A stretch of DNA of 64,000 nt from NCBI RefSeq assembly GCF_022967985.1, contig NZ_JALJVC010000019.1:1-64000 (forward strand), written 5' to 3'. Shown here piece by piece: positions 8,661 through 17,672 of this stretch; the first letter of the stretch is position 1, and the number at the start of each line of letters is the position of its first letter. The notes beneath the pieces were generated by a model. That model had not been told where the DNA came from. It saw only the letters and a program-made list of their open reading frames with translations, and searched no databases. The stretch comes from Acinetobacter lwoffii (lineage in GTDB: Bacteria > Pseudomonadota > Gammaproteobacteria > Pseudomonadales > Moraxellaceae). Made by a program: the position numbers and the translations under genes.

Positions 8661-9700
8661 CGCTTATCCAGCGGCACCCAGTCATTCACCCAAGCTGATT
8701 TCATATTCAGGCTGGCATCAGACGCAATTTTCTTACGGAGTGCATCTGCAGTCTCACGGTCTTTGGACGGACCCACCATGATACGTACACCTTTAGAAGT
8801 TGAGCTTTTGGTCACTTTATAACCTTTGGCACGCAGTTTGGCTGCTACAGCATCTGCATTGGCTTCATTCGCTGCCAGTGCCACCTGCACCATCCATTGC
8901 TTGTCCTCTTCGCCTTCCAGTAACTTACGCGCCTGTTCAGCTTCGGCTTTCTTCTTGGCTTCTTCGGCTGCAGCCTTTTTCTTGGCTTCTTCAGCTTTAC
9001 GCTTTTCGTCAGCTTTACGTTTTTCCTCGGCTGCTTTACGTTCAGCCTCTTTCTTTTCAGCTGCCTTACGCTCTTCCTCGGTTTTACGTTTTGCTTCAGC
9101 CGCCTTACGTTCTGCTTCGGCTTTTTGCTGTTGCTCTAACTTGCGTTTTTCTTCAGCGGCTTTGCTTTCAGCAGCTTTACGCTCTGCTTCTTTCTTGGCT
9201 GCATCAGTAGAACTATTGGCTTTTTTTTGGTCCAGCTGCTGCTGGGCTAACTTTTTTTCTTGCACCGCTTTTTCTTCAGCCAGACGTTTCTGCTTGGCCT
9301 GTTCGTCTTCAACCAGTTCTGGTGGAATATTATCGGAACTTTGCTGTCCTAGGCGGTGTGCATTCAGGGCAGCATATTCTTCAGCCGCTTTACGTGCAGC
9401 ATCTGCTTCAGCCTGCTGTTGCATCGCTAAAAATTCGGCTGCACGCGCCTCCTGTTCTGCAACCGCTTTTTCGCGATCACGGCGTTGCTGTTCAAGTAAA
9501 CGCTTTTCTGTTTCTACATCGACCGTCAAAGAACCGAGCGAATGATTGCCTGTCTCTTTATTTTCAACTTCCGCAGCCTGTGCCGGATTTTGCTGACGGT
9601 CCTGATTGATTTCATCTTGGCCTTTCAGGAGTAATGCTGCCAATAAAACACCACCACCGAGTAAAACAACACCGCCCATCCAGCGCTGTTTGTTATTCAT
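8657..9700 (-). CDS. SPOR-domain inner-membrane protein (DedD/FtsN-like)
   Basis: A 347-residue bitopic protein. A membrane segment (MGGVVLLGGGVLLAALLL, about residues 8-25) is followed by a long charged, Lys/Glu/Ala-rich region full of AEEKRKA-type heptads, probably an extended helix across the periplasm. It ends in a SPOR domain (about the last 75 residues, from KQWMVQVALAANEANA), which binds denuded glycans at division sites. The ATG at 9700 overlaps the folC stop (ATGA); an ATG 6 nt upstream is equally possible. Its place after folC matches dedD in enterics, but the central repeat region is much longer than in E. coli DedD. Confidence 0.88.
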   Translation of the reverse strand: MNNKQRWMGGVVLLGGGVLLAALLLKGQDEINQDRQQNPAQAAEVENKETGNHSLGSLTVDVETEKRLLEQQRRDREKAVAEQEARAAEFLAMQQQAEADAARKAAEEYAALNAHRLGQQSSDNIPPELVEDEQAKQKRLAEEKAVQEKKLAQQQLDQKKANSSTDAAKKEAERKAAESKAAEEKRKLEQQQKAEAERKAAEAKRKTEEERKAAEKKEAERKAAEEKRKADEKRKAEEAKKKAAAEEAKKKAEAEQARKLLEGEEDKQWMVQVALAANEANADAVAAKLRAKGYKVTKSSTSKGVRIMVGPSKDRETADALRKKIASDASLNMKSAWVNDWVPLDKR

Positions 9701-10980
9701 TGACATTCTTCCAAATACTCCCATACCGCTTCTAAGGTATGAAATGATCCACATACCAAAATCAGCTGATTATTATCTGTTTGATCCAGTGCTGATTTAA
9801 AAGCTAATTTTACATTGTCAAATTGTTCTACCGCCTCACCGTTTAAAGCATCAGCCAAAACTGTGACCTCTGCCGCACGTGGAACGGATAATGGTGCAAT
9901 TTTCCACAATTGCACCGTGTCTTTCAATAACTTGACGACAGAATTTATATCTTTATCTGCCAGCATTGAAAATACACAAATGACTTCATTATATTTTTGA
10001 TTGTAATTTAAATAATCTCGTAATTGTTTCAGTAGAAATTCGACCCCATGCGGGTTGTGTCCTGCATCAAAAATCACGGTTTTATTCTGGATTTGACGAA
10101 CTTCAAAACGTCCCGGCAATTTTGCCGTTTGAATGCCTTGTGCAATTGCCTGTTGACTGACGTTTAATCCGCTCAGCAGAATGGCGGCCACGGCGGTAGA
10201 AATATTATCCAGTGCCAGCGAACCTGTTGGGAGTTTTAAGGTCGTACCCGATGAAGCAAAAGCCCAGCTTTGGCCATCTTCAAAGGCTTTATAGAAATAA
10301 TCCCGGTTGATTGCATACAAAGATGCATTACATTCTTGAGCTTTATTTAGAATGGCTTGCGGGATCTGTTGCTGTCCACCAAACACGACTGGAATATCCG
10401 GGCGAATAATTCCGGCCTTTTCAAAAGCAATTTTCTCGATGGTGTCACCAAGCCAGTCAGTATGATCCAGACCAATATTGGTAATCACCGCAACATCCGG
10501 ATTGACCACATTGACCACATCCAGACGGCCGCCTAAACCAACTTCCAGCACCCAGACATCACAGCACTGATCTTTAAAAATCACAAAAGCAGCCAGTGTC
10601 GTGGCTTCAAAGAAAGACAGGCTCAAACCGCATTCGCGACGAGCCTGATCGACCTGAACAAAAGCATCAATCAGCAACTGATCTTCCACTTCAATGCCGC
10701 GCAATTTAACACGCTCATTGAAACGGTACACGTGGGGGGATTGATATAGCCCGACCTTGAAGCCTTGCGCATTCAGGATCGCGGCCAGCGTGGTAGTGGT
10801 CGAACCCTTACCATTGGTTCCTGCCACCGTCAGCACTTTGGCCTCTGGAGATGTCACGCCCAGCTTTTCAGCTACAGGAATAACCCGTTCCAGACCTAAA
10901 TCAATACCCGTAACGTGAACATGGCTCCAATAATCGAGCCATGTGTTTAAAGAATCTGTTGCTAATGGTGCTGTGTTCAA
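9697..10980 (-). CDS. folC: Dihydrofolate synthase / folylpolyglutamate synthase
   Basis: FolC adds glutamate to dihydropteroate and then extends the polyglutamate tail of folates in the cytoplasm. The 427-residue length is normal. The ATP-binding P-loop VAGTNGKGST lies at residues 52-61. The Mur-ligase-like central motif (ITNIGLDHTDWLGDTIEKIA) and a C-terminal domain with FDAGHNPHG are present. The start is a TTG whose last bases overlap the accD stop (TTGA), which suggests translational coupling. The SPOR gene follows with the same kind of overlap. Confidence 0.95.
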   Translation of the reverse strand: MNTAPLATDSLNTWLDYWSHVHVTGIDLGLERVIPVAEKLGVTSPEAKVLTVAGTNGKGSTTTTLAAILNAQGFKVGLYQSPHVYRFNERVKLRGIEVEDQLLIDAFVQVDQARRECGLSLSFFEATTLAAFVIFKDQCCDVWVLEVGLGGRLDVVNVVNPDVAVITNIGLDHTDWLGDTIEKIAFEKAGIIRPDIPVVFGGQQQIPQAILNKAQECNASLYAINRDYFYKAFEDGQSWAFASSGTTLKLPTGSLALDNISTAVAAILLSGLNVSQQAIAQGIQTAKLPGRFEVRQIQNKTVIFDAGHNPHGVEFLLKQLRDYLNYNQKYNEVICVFSMLADKDINSVVKLLKDTVQLWKIAPLSVPRAAEVTVLADALNGEAVEQFDNVKLAFKSALDQTDNNQLILVCGSFHTLEAVWEYLEECQ

Positions 10981-11873
10981 TGCAAATTCATCAACTTCGT
11001 AACGATACGATAAACTGTATCACGTAATGCATGACGGTGAACAATCTGATCGATTACCCCATGATCAAGCAAATATTCCGCACGCTGGAACGGCTCTTCC
11101 AGTTTTTCACGTACAGTCTGTTCGATCACACGTTTACCGGCGAAGCCAATCATCGCTTTCGGTTCAGCAAGATGTACATCACCCAGCATTGCCAATGAGG
11201 CAGTTACACCACCGTATACCGGATGAGTCAGCACGACCACATAAGGCAGACCCGCTTCTTTTAAACGCTGGATCGCAGCCGAAGTACGCGCCATTTGCAT
11301 CAGGGACAACATGCCTTCCTGCATACGTGCACCACCAGAAGCAGCAAAACAGATCAAAGGTTGACGAGCTTCAATCGCACGTTCTGCAGCCTGAACAAAG
11401 CGGTCACCGACCACAGTTCCCATAGAACCGCCCATGAAGTCGAATTCAAAGGCACAGGCAATCATCGGTACGCCTTTCAACAAACCTTGAATCACGACCA
11501 GTGCTTCAGTTTCACCGGTTTTCTTTTGCGCTTCCGCCATACGGTCTGGATAGGCTTTGCTATCGACAAATTTCAGTGGATCTTTGGCTACAAATTCCTG
11601 ACCCAATTCTGTTTGCACCTGGTCAAAGAACCAGTTCAGACGTTCACGGGCTTTCATACGCAAATGTTCATCACATTGCGGACAGACATAGGCATTAAAT
11701 GACATGGCAGTACGGGTCACCAATGCATGACATTCAGGACACTCAATCGTAGGCTCGGTAAATGTCGCTTTATATGCCGTTTGCTCATCGGGTACCTGAA
11801 TGCCCGGAACAGTACGCTCCGTCCATGGGGTCGATGGGCTCAGAATTTTGCCTGATTTCACTTGTTGACTCAT
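10977..11873 (-). CDS. accD: Acetyl-CoA carboxylase carboxyltransferase subunit beta
   Basis: AccD pairs with AccA (not in this window) to move CO2 from carboxybiotin to acetyl-CoA, the first step of fatty acid synthesis. The 298-residue protein has the N-terminal zinc ribbon with Cys45, Cys48, Cys64 and Cys67 (CPECHALVTR...VCPQC), then a crotonase-like carboxyltransferase domain with GGSMGTVVGDRF and ASGGARMQEG. The ATG overlaps the trpA stop (ATGA) and its own stop overlaps folC. In E. coli the zinc ribbon also binds accD mRNA for autoregulation; whether that holds here is not visible. Confidence 0.97.
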   Translation of the reverse strand: MSQQVKSGKILSPSTPWTERTVPGIQVPDEQTAYKATFTEPTIECPECHALVTRTAMSFNAYVCPQCDEHLRMKARERLNWFFDQVQTELGQEFVAKDPLKFVDSKAYPDRMAEAQKKTGETEALVVIQGLLKGVPMIACAFEFDFMGGSMGTVVGDRFVQAAERAIEARQPLICFAASGGARMQEGMLSLMQMARTSAAIQRLKEAGLPYVVVLTHPVYGGVTASLAMLGDVHLAEPKAMIGFAGKRVIEQTVREKLEEPFQRAEYLLDHGVIDQIVHRHALRDTVYRIVTKLMNLH

Positions 11874-12673
11874 ACTAACTCATCGAGCGCTGCTCGAAGC
11901 TCCTTGACTTTATTCACCGTCGCAATAACGGCTTGTTCTGGTGCGAGCGTTGCAAACTGCTTTACAAACGCACTACCCACAATAACTGCATCGGCAGCAA
12001 CACCCATCGCTTTCGCAGATGCAGCATCACTGATACCGAAACCTACGCCTACAGGAACATCAGTCACAGCTTTAATCTTTTGAATGCGTGTAGCGGCTTC
12101 AGAAACATCTAAAGTTGCTGCACCGGTCACGCCTTTCAGTGACACATAGTAAATAAAGCCGCTGGCCTGTTTTGCTACATGTTGAATACGTGCATCGGTT
12201 GAAGTTGGTGCCAGCAGGAAAATCTGATCCATGTCATATTTTTCCAGTACTTCACCCAGACCTTGTGCTTCTTCTGGTGGCAAGTCCACCAGCAGTACAC
12301 CATCTACTCCACATTCATAGGCATAAGCCACAAACTTTTCATAGCCAATCACTTCAACCGGATTCAGATAACCCATCAGTACCACTGGTGTTTCGCGATC
12401 TTTCAAGCGAAATTCTTTCACCATGTGCAGGGCATCCAGGGTATTGGTTCCACCTGCCAGAGCACGTTCAGCAGCTAGTGCAATCACCGGCCCATCTGCC
12501 ATCGGGTCCGAGAAAGGAAGTCCCAGCTCAATCACGTCGACACCCGCTTCCACCATCTCATGCAGCAAAGGCACTGTGACTTCTGGATGCGGATCACCCG
12601 CCATGACATAAGAAACTAAAGCTTTACGCTGTTGAGATTTAAGTTGTCCAAATCGTGTGGCTAAACGTGACAT
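11870..12673 (-). CDS. trpA: Tryptophan synthase alpha chain
   Basis: TrpA releases indole from indole-3-glycerol phosphate and channels it to TrpB. It is a 267-residue TIM barrel. The catalytic residues fall exactly at the numbers known for the family: Glu49 in VIELGLPFSDPMADG and Asp60 in the same motif. The loop PTSTDARI and the phosphate-binding GFGISDA are present. trpB is not adjacent in this window, so trpA here heads a trpA-accD-folC-SPOR operon. This links amino acid, fatty acid and folate genes in one transcript. Confidence 0.97.
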   Translation of the reverse strand: MSRLATRFGQLKSQQRKALVSYVMAGDPHPEVTVPLLHEMVEAGVDVIELGLPFSDPMADGPVIALAAERALAGGTNTLDALHMVKEFRLKDRETPVVLMGYLNPVEVIGYEKFVAYAYECGVDGVLLVDLPPEEAQGLGEVLEKYDMDQIFLLAPTSTDARIQHVAKQASGFIYYVSLKGVTGAATLDVSEAATRIQKIKAVTDVPVGVGFGISDAASAKAMGVAADAVIVGSAFVKQFATLAPEQAVIATVNKVKELRAALDELV

Positions 12674-13038
12674 AGAGAGGTATTTTCCTTAACGTGTTTC
12701 AAACTTGAGGCATTGACTATGTAGAAATACAAGACATCGCATTGTAACGCTATTTTTTGTCCAATGAACAGTCTGCGATACCGACCTCGAGTACTTCATT
12801 TCCTGTGCGAAGATTTCAAAACAATTCGGAAGGGTCTATTTACGATTATTTTGATTTTTTTCACAATGATCAAAGATGCCTAATTTTGCTATTACCTAAA
12901 ATCCTGAATATTTAGATAAACTTATTTTTATCATATAAAAATTAATAAAAATGCAGATGTTAGCGCATTCATTTAAAGTTTTCTGAAATAGCAAAACCTG
13001 CTTTATACTAGTCCTATTCTCTTACTTTTTTATCTCCT
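12674..13038. promoter_or_regulatory. Divergent intergenic region trpA / antiporter
   Basis: About 365 nt between divergent genes; it must carry the promoter of the trpA-accD-folC operon and that of the antiporter. A TATACT at 13004-13009 is a possible -10 box for the antiporter, but its -35 (TTCTGA) is poor. No trp leader peptide with tandem Trp codons was found. Confidence 0.4.
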
Positions 13039-14373
13039 ATGCAGACTGATTCTGAGGCTACAGTGCAGGCACGCGCCATTGCACTGCTGCCGCTTATTGT
13101 ATTTTTAACCATATTTTTGGGTAGCGGGATCTATCATTCCCTGATCGGAACCGAGTTCGCGTTCTATCAGGTGAAAGCGCCTGTGGCCGCCCTGCCTGCG
13201 ATTATCTTGGCTGCATTAGTGTATCGCGGCAAACTCAACCAGGGCATTGAGGAATTCCTCAGAGGTGCCAGTCATCCGAACTTAATTCTGATGTTTATGG
13301 TGTTTATGCTGGCAGGTGCTTTTGCCAGCGTCAGTAGCGCCATTGGCAGCGTCGACGCCACCGTGCAGATGGGCTTGTCAGTGATTCCACCTACATTTAT
13401 TCTGCCGATGTTATTTGTGATCTCGGCCTTTATTGCCACGGCGATGGGTACCTCCATGGGCACCATTGCAGCCTGTGCGCCGATCGCTTTTGGTTTCACC
13501 CAGGTTACCGATATTGACGTGATTTATGCGATTGGTGCGGTGGTTGGCGGTGCTATGTTTGGTGATAACCTGTCCATGATTTCGGACACCACCATTGCGG
13601 CAACCACCAGCCAACGCGTACAACTGCGTGACAAGTTCAGGGTCAATGTCTGGATTGCGGTCCCTGCATCAATCGTCACTATTTTGATTTACGTATTGAG
13701 TACTGGCAGTAGCAATGCGGTGGAATACAAGGATTTTAACTGGCTTCTGGTTTTACCTTATATCGCCGTATTTATTTTGGCCTTTAGCCGTTTACACGTT
13801 CTGGCTGTACTGACCATTGGCGTACTACTTTCCGGCTTGTTTGGCCTATTTGCCACAGCTGAATTCGATCTGCTCAAACTGAATACTTCAATTTACGATG
13901 GCTTTGTCGGCATGTTTGAAGTGGCGTTATTGTCGATGTTTCTGGGTGGCCTGTCGGCGATCATGCAGCGTGAAGGTGGTTTACGCTGCATGATCGAGCG
14001 TATTTATAGCCTGACCCGTCTGTTTAAAGTTGGGAAGCAACGTGCCGGCGAAATCGGGATTAGTTTTTTGGTGGTGTTTTCGAATATCTTTGTGGCCAAT
14101 AATACCGTGGCGATTATTCTGTCTGGTGATATGGCACGTGAAGTTGCCAAAGAATACGGCGTAGATCCTAAGCGTTCTGCGGCACTGATGGATATTTTCT
14201 CCTGTGTGGTACAAGGGTTGATTCCCTATGGCGCACAGTTACTACTGGCCTGTTCCATTGCAAAAATCTCACCGGTTGAACTGATTGGTGGTGTGTACTA
14301 TTGCTGGATTCTGGCCATTTTTGCGATTGCGGCGATTGCGTTTAGATTCCCTCAAATCAAAGCCAACGCTTAA
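13039..14373 (+). CDS. NhaC-type Na+/H+ antiporter family membrane protein
   Basis: A 444-residue polytopic inner-membrane protein with about eleven or twelve hydrophobic segments. The region FIATAMGTSMGTIAACAPIAFG followed by GGAMFGDNLSMISDTTIAAT is characteristic of the NhaC family in the ion transporter superfamily, where the conserved Asp and Ser/Thr residues line the transport site. The second half contains ANNTVAIILSGDMA, a repeat-related motif. It probably exchanges Na+ (or an organic acid) for protons; the exact substrate cannot be told. It is a single-gene unit ending at a strong bidirectional terminator. Confidence 0.85.
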   Translation: MQTDSEATVQARAIALLPLIVFLTIFLGSGIYHSLIGTEFAFYQVKAPVAALPAIILAALVYRGKLNQGIEEFLRGASHPNLILMFMVFMLAGAFASVSSAIGSVDATVQMGLSVIPPTFILPMLFVISAFIATAMGTSMGTIAACAPIAFGFTQVTDIDVIYAIGAVVGGAMFGDNLSMISDTTIAATTSQRVQLRDKFRVNVWIAVPASIVTILIYVLSTGSSNAVEYKDFNWLLVLPYIAVFILAFSRLHVLAVLTIGVLLSGLFGLFATAEFDLLKLNTSIYDGFVGMFEVALLSMFLGGLSAIMQREGGLRCMIERIYSLTRLFKVGKQRAGEIGISFLVVFSNIFVANNTVAIILSGDMAREVAKEYGVDPKRSAALMDIFSCVVQGLIPYGAQLLLACSIAKISPVELIGGVYYCWILAIFAIAAIAFRFPQIKANA

Positions 14374-14392
14374 CCTCACCATTTTCTTCAAA

Positions 14393-14425
14393 TAAAAAAG
14401 CGACCGATACGGGTCGCTTTTTTTA
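14393..14425. terminator. Bidirectional terminator between convergent genes
   Basis: Stem AAAAAAGCGACC/GGGTCGCTTTTTT with a 5-nt loop. It has an A run on the left and a T run on the right, so it can serve both the antiporter gene and the facing AraC-type regulator, whose stop codon lies at its edge. Confidence 0.9.
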
Positions 14426-15460
14426 GCTGCGCTGTTTGTGTAACTGCTTTCTGCGCTCTAATAATGTCTGTCCGGTGGCTGCCTTGTAGGCCCGTGCCAA
14501 TGCCGACTGGTCAGAATAATCCAGCTGCTCGGCGATTTCGGTCAGACCTAATCCCTTCTGCAACAACAGCTCGCAACGTTTGATCCGCTGCTGTTCCAGC
14601 AGTTTTTTAAATGAAGTGCCATGGGTACTAAATAAGCGTTGCAAACTCCGTGTCGACATCAACAACTGCCGGGCAAGCTGTTCAACTTTAATGGCCTGAT
14701 GCTGGGTCCGCAGCTGTTCGGCAATCATTTGCTGCGCCTGTTCCAAATGATTTTCAAGGGGCGGCTTGGCTGCAATCGCCTGTTCTGCCTGATGAACCAG
14801 TAGCTGCAACAGCATTGGATCAGCCTGCTCAGACCGATGTGCCAGTCCTTGCAAATCCAGTTCTATGCCATAGTAGGCTTGGGAAAATCTCACCTCGCTG
14901 GCGAAAAACTTTTGATAATGCATTTGTCCCCTATCGGGCGCATGGGCAAAGCGTACACAACGGACTAACAGTTGATGATCCTGTAAAATGACACGTCCCA
15001 ACTGCACCATCGCGGCCATGGTCAGTTCATTGAGCAAATTATATTTTTCGTCCAGATAAGCCCAGTATAATTCAATACTATGTTCATGCTGTTTCAACTG
15101 CAAAGGTACAAACTCACTGCCATCAATCACCAGTCGTTGAAAGCGCATGATATGGCGGATCATTTCCGAAACACTACTGCTGCGCGAAGCCATATAACCG
15201 AGCACACCAAAATGTTCTGGGCGAATGACCTGCACAATCTCGAAAATCAGCTGCGGACAGTTTAAATACTGCCGGGTTGTTAAAAGAAGCTGATTCAATA
15301 ATTCTAGAGGCACTTGTGTGGCAAAAGGCTGATCAATCAGGGGGACAAGTACTTCATGTAGTTCTTGCAGAAAGTCAGCTTCCAAAGGCTCAATTTGCAG
15401 ACCGCGCAGATAGGTCGCCCAGAGTTGAATATAACCATTGGATATTTTAATTTCTTGCAT
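14423..15460 (-). CDS. AraC-family transcriptional regulator
   Basis: A 345-residue regulator of the OruR/ArgR-like type with a large N-terminal ligand-binding domain (Arabinose_bd fold, PF12625-like, about residues 20-210) and a C-terminal double HTH DNA-binding domain (about 240-340). The latter shows LARQLLMSTRSLQRLFSTHG and LTEIAEQLDYSDQSALARAYK. It is transcribed divergently from the PF10118 hydrolase, with about 140 nt between them. The common pattern in this family is that such a regulator controls its divergent neighbour, so I infer that it does so here. The ligand is unknown. Confidence 0.9.
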   Translation of the reverse strand: MQEIKISNGYIQLWATYLRGLQIEPLEADFLQELHEVLVPLIDQPFATQVPLELLNQLLLTTRQYLNCPQLIFEIVQVIRPEHFGVLGYMASRSSSVSEMIRHIMRFQRLVIDGSEFVPLQLKQHEHSIELYWAYLDEKYNLLNELTMAAMVQLGRVILQDHQLLVRCVRFAHAPDRGQMHYQKFFASEVRFSQAYYGIELDLQGLAHRSEQADPMLLQLLVHQAEQAIAAKPPLENHLEQAQQMIAEQLRTQHQAIKVEQLARQLLMSTRSLQRLFSTHGTSFKKLLEQQRIKRCELLLQKGLGLTEIAEQLDYSDQSALARAYKAATGQTLLERRKQLHKQRS

Positions 15461-15601
15461 GCGCGCTTCTCGCTGCCTGCTTTAGTCTGAGCAGTTTTAT
15501 TTTCATTTGGCATAAAATGTATAAAAATTGGCAAGCACTGTCAAAACAATTACAGGATTCCCGACATACTGTTCACATCGTCATAAAAAAGAACGTACAA
15601 G

Positions 15602-16480
15602 ATGAATGCAGTATTAAAATCTTTGATAAAGCCCGTGGTCCGGACCCAGCTTGATTTTAAACTGGATGAAATTCCGCGCTACTGGTTTGGCGGTGATCCC
15701 TTTCTGACCCGCATGTTCGATGCCCTGAGCCTGACATTTCCTGATGGTGAGCGCTATTTTATTCAGAGTGTACGCCTGTTCCGCGAGCAAATCACAGACC
15801 CGGAACTACAGCAGCGTGTTGCAGATTTTATTCGTCAGGAAGCACAGCATGGCATTGCCCATGAAAAAATGAATCAGCTGATGCGCGAGCAAGGCATGCC
15901 CGTAGATCAGTTCATCCAGCGCCTCAATTACATGATGAATTACGACTTGAAAAACCGCTCACCTGAATACAATATTGCGGTGACTGCTGCTGCAGAGCAT
16001 TTGACTGCGCTCATGGCCGAGACTTTTTTTGGACAGAAAGATACGTTAAGAGATGCCCATCCTTTTATTCGTGCCATGTTTGCCTGGCATGCCATTGAAG
16101 AAATGGAGCATCGTGATGTGGCTTTTGACGTGATGAAAGATGTCGCGAAAACACCTGAATGGATGCGCAAAATGACCCTGCTCAGCACGACATTTTTGAT
16201 GTTTAGTTATACCGTCTATCGCGCCAATGTCATGCTGAAACATGATGGCTTCAGTGTCTTGGAGCGTTTGCAAATGAACCTGAAAGGACTGCCTTGGTTG
16301 TTTGGCCGTAACGGCACCTTGACCCGCATGGGCCCACAATATCGGGACTGGTTTAAAAAAGACTTCCATCCCAGCCAGCATCCTGTGATTGCGCAATACG
16401 ATGTCTGGGTAAAAACCTTAGCCGAAACCAATGATCCAATTCAGGCCGGTGAAGCCTTCTGGCAGGCCGCCAAAGATTAA
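15602..16480 (+). CDS. Metal-dependent hydrolase family protein (PF10118-like)
   Basis: A 292-residue soluble protein, mostly helical. Repeated acidic/histidine motifs look like a di-metal site: RQEAQHGIAHEKMN, AAEHLTALMAE and HAIEEMEHRDVAFDV. The pattern E..QH, E-H and E-x2-H resembles ferritin-like di-iron carboxylate proteins, although the family is named a predicted metal-dependent hydrolase. It is common in Acinetobacter and often sits next to an AraC-type regulator and lipid or hydrocarbon genes. No substrate is established. It is divergent from the regulator and followed by a terminator. Confidence 0.82.
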   Translation: MNAVLKSLIKPVVRTQLDFKLDEIPRYWFGGDPFLTRMFDALSLTFPDGERYFIQSVRLFREQITDPELQQRVADFIRQEAQHGIAHEKMNQLMREQGMPVDQFIQRLNYMMNYDLKNRSPEYNIAVTAAAEHLTALMAETFFGQKDTLRDAHPFIRAMFAWHAIEEMEHRDVAFDVMKDVAKTPEWMRKMTLLSTTFLMFSYTVYRANVMLKHDGFSVLERLQMNLKGLPWLFGRNGTLTRMGPQYRDWFKKDFHPSQHPVIAQYDVWVKTLAETNDPIQAGEAFWQAAKD

Positions 16481-16489
16481 GCTCAAATC

Positions 16490-16520
16490 AAAAGAGCCTT
16501 CAAAATTGAAGGCTTTTAAA
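16490..16520. terminator. Terminator between the hydrolase and the DUF2804 gene
   Basis: A perfect 9-bp stem AGCCTTCAA/TTGAAGGCT with an AA loop, flanked by A and T tracts. It lies between convergent genes and can act in both directions. Confidence 0.8.
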
Positions 16521-16542
16521 TTAGGTCTTATGTCCTGCACTT

Positions 16543-17535
16543 TTACCATTTGGCATAATGCTGTTCAAGCAAGGCATATTCATTTAGTAAAATAATTTCC
16601 TGATCATCCTGCTGAATCGTTCCGGAAACCTTGGCTTGCCACTGACTAAACTGGCTCCCGACCAGACGCAGGTTCAGATTTTCATAACGGCGCCAGCCTG
16701 TGCTGACCATCAGATTCAATCTTTCATCCAGCGACTGAATCGTCCATTGGTTTTCCGATTCCTGTTGAAACAGCACATCGGCCAGTGGATAAATTTTTCC
16801 ATTGACCCATAGACAGTTCTCGTTGCCAAAACTTTCATTCACGCCCGAAGCCAGATTAAGCCCAATCCGGTTATGGTTCACATCCCAGAAATTACAGGAC
16901 AGCCAGAACCAGGCGGTTTCCGGGCGTAAAAAGCCACACGTATCATCTAATGAGGCAAAGCTGCGTTCATTAAACTGGATGGTTTGCCCCTGCTTGTTAA
17001 TGAAAAAGCCTTCACAGCCCAAAGTGGTCAGTTTCTGGGTATAGGTCCAGCCGTTGATGCCAGTCGGACTGCACATACTCAGCGGGTCTGTGCCAGCACA
17101 AAAAATCCGGGCACTGAGTTTAATCTCGCCATATTTGCTGACGTTGATATAACGCACGCCGTTGGCATGCTGGATATCGATCTGAAAAGGTGACTTGTGA
17201 AAATAACTATGATTAAACAGCGGCTGTTCATCCAGCACAGTGTTGCGTGACAGGAAATTAATCGCATTCCATTCCAGCACTTCATTGCTCATATGGTTAT
17301 AGACATAGACAAAACCATGCCCTGCCCATGCAATATCGGCAATCGCCAGTCCAATCGTATAATGCTCGTGCTGAATACTACAGAATTTGAATTTTTTATA
17401 TTTTAGATGCTTACGCCAGCCTGACAGCACATGACCATAAGGATTTTTGTATTGATATGCCTGATAGTCAATACTTTTTGGAAGCTCCTTGAAACGTCCA
17501 TAACGTGGTTGTCCATTTGCCTGAATTAAATCCAT
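16543..17535 (-). CDS. DUF2804 family protein
   Basis: A 330-residue protein of the DUF2804 family, for which no function is established. It begins MDLIQANGQPRYGRFKELPK. It is rich in Trp, Asn and Tyr and looks mainly beta-stranded, as in lipocalin-like or two-lobed beta-barrel proteins. Segments such as FCSIQHEHYTIGLAIADIAWAG and FWLSCNFWDVNHNRIGLNLASG are typical of the family. No signal peptide or membrane segment is seen, so it is probably cytoplasmic. The ATG and stop are unambiguous. It may relate to lipid chemistry by analogy with fold relatives, but this is only inference. Confidence 0.82.
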   Translation of the reverse strand: MDLIQANGQPRYGRFKELPKSIDYQAYQYKNPYGHVLSGWRKHLKYKKFKFCSIQHEHYTIGLAIADIAWAGHGFVYVYNHMSNEVLEWNAINFLSRNTVLDEQPLFNHSYFHKSPFQIDIQHANGVRYINVSKYGEIKLSARIFCAGTDPLSMCSPTGINGWTYTQKLTTLGCEGFFINKQGQTIQFNERSFASLDDTCGFLRPETAWFWLSCNFWDVNHNRIGLNLASGVNESFGNENCLWVNGKIYPLADVLFQQESENQWTIQSLDERLNLMVSTGWRRYENLNLRLVGSQFSQWQAKVSGTIQQDDQEIILLNEYALLEQHYAKW

Positions 17536-17672
17536 TTAAGACATTCCATCTCAGTCAAAACTGTTTTTCCTTGGCAGTATTATGCCAATTATTAAATTTT
17601 GATAAAGAGATTTTTTAAACCGCTTATCGAATCATCAAGCCAGCCGCAAGTTTAATTCAATCGCAAACTGCT

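Noticed and set aside
8800..9545. Long plus-strand frames rich in Ala/Ser/Leu opposite the SPOR gene
   Set aside because: Antisense shadows of the repetitive Lys/Glu/Ala-rich region; low-complexity coding sequence keeps the opposite strand open.
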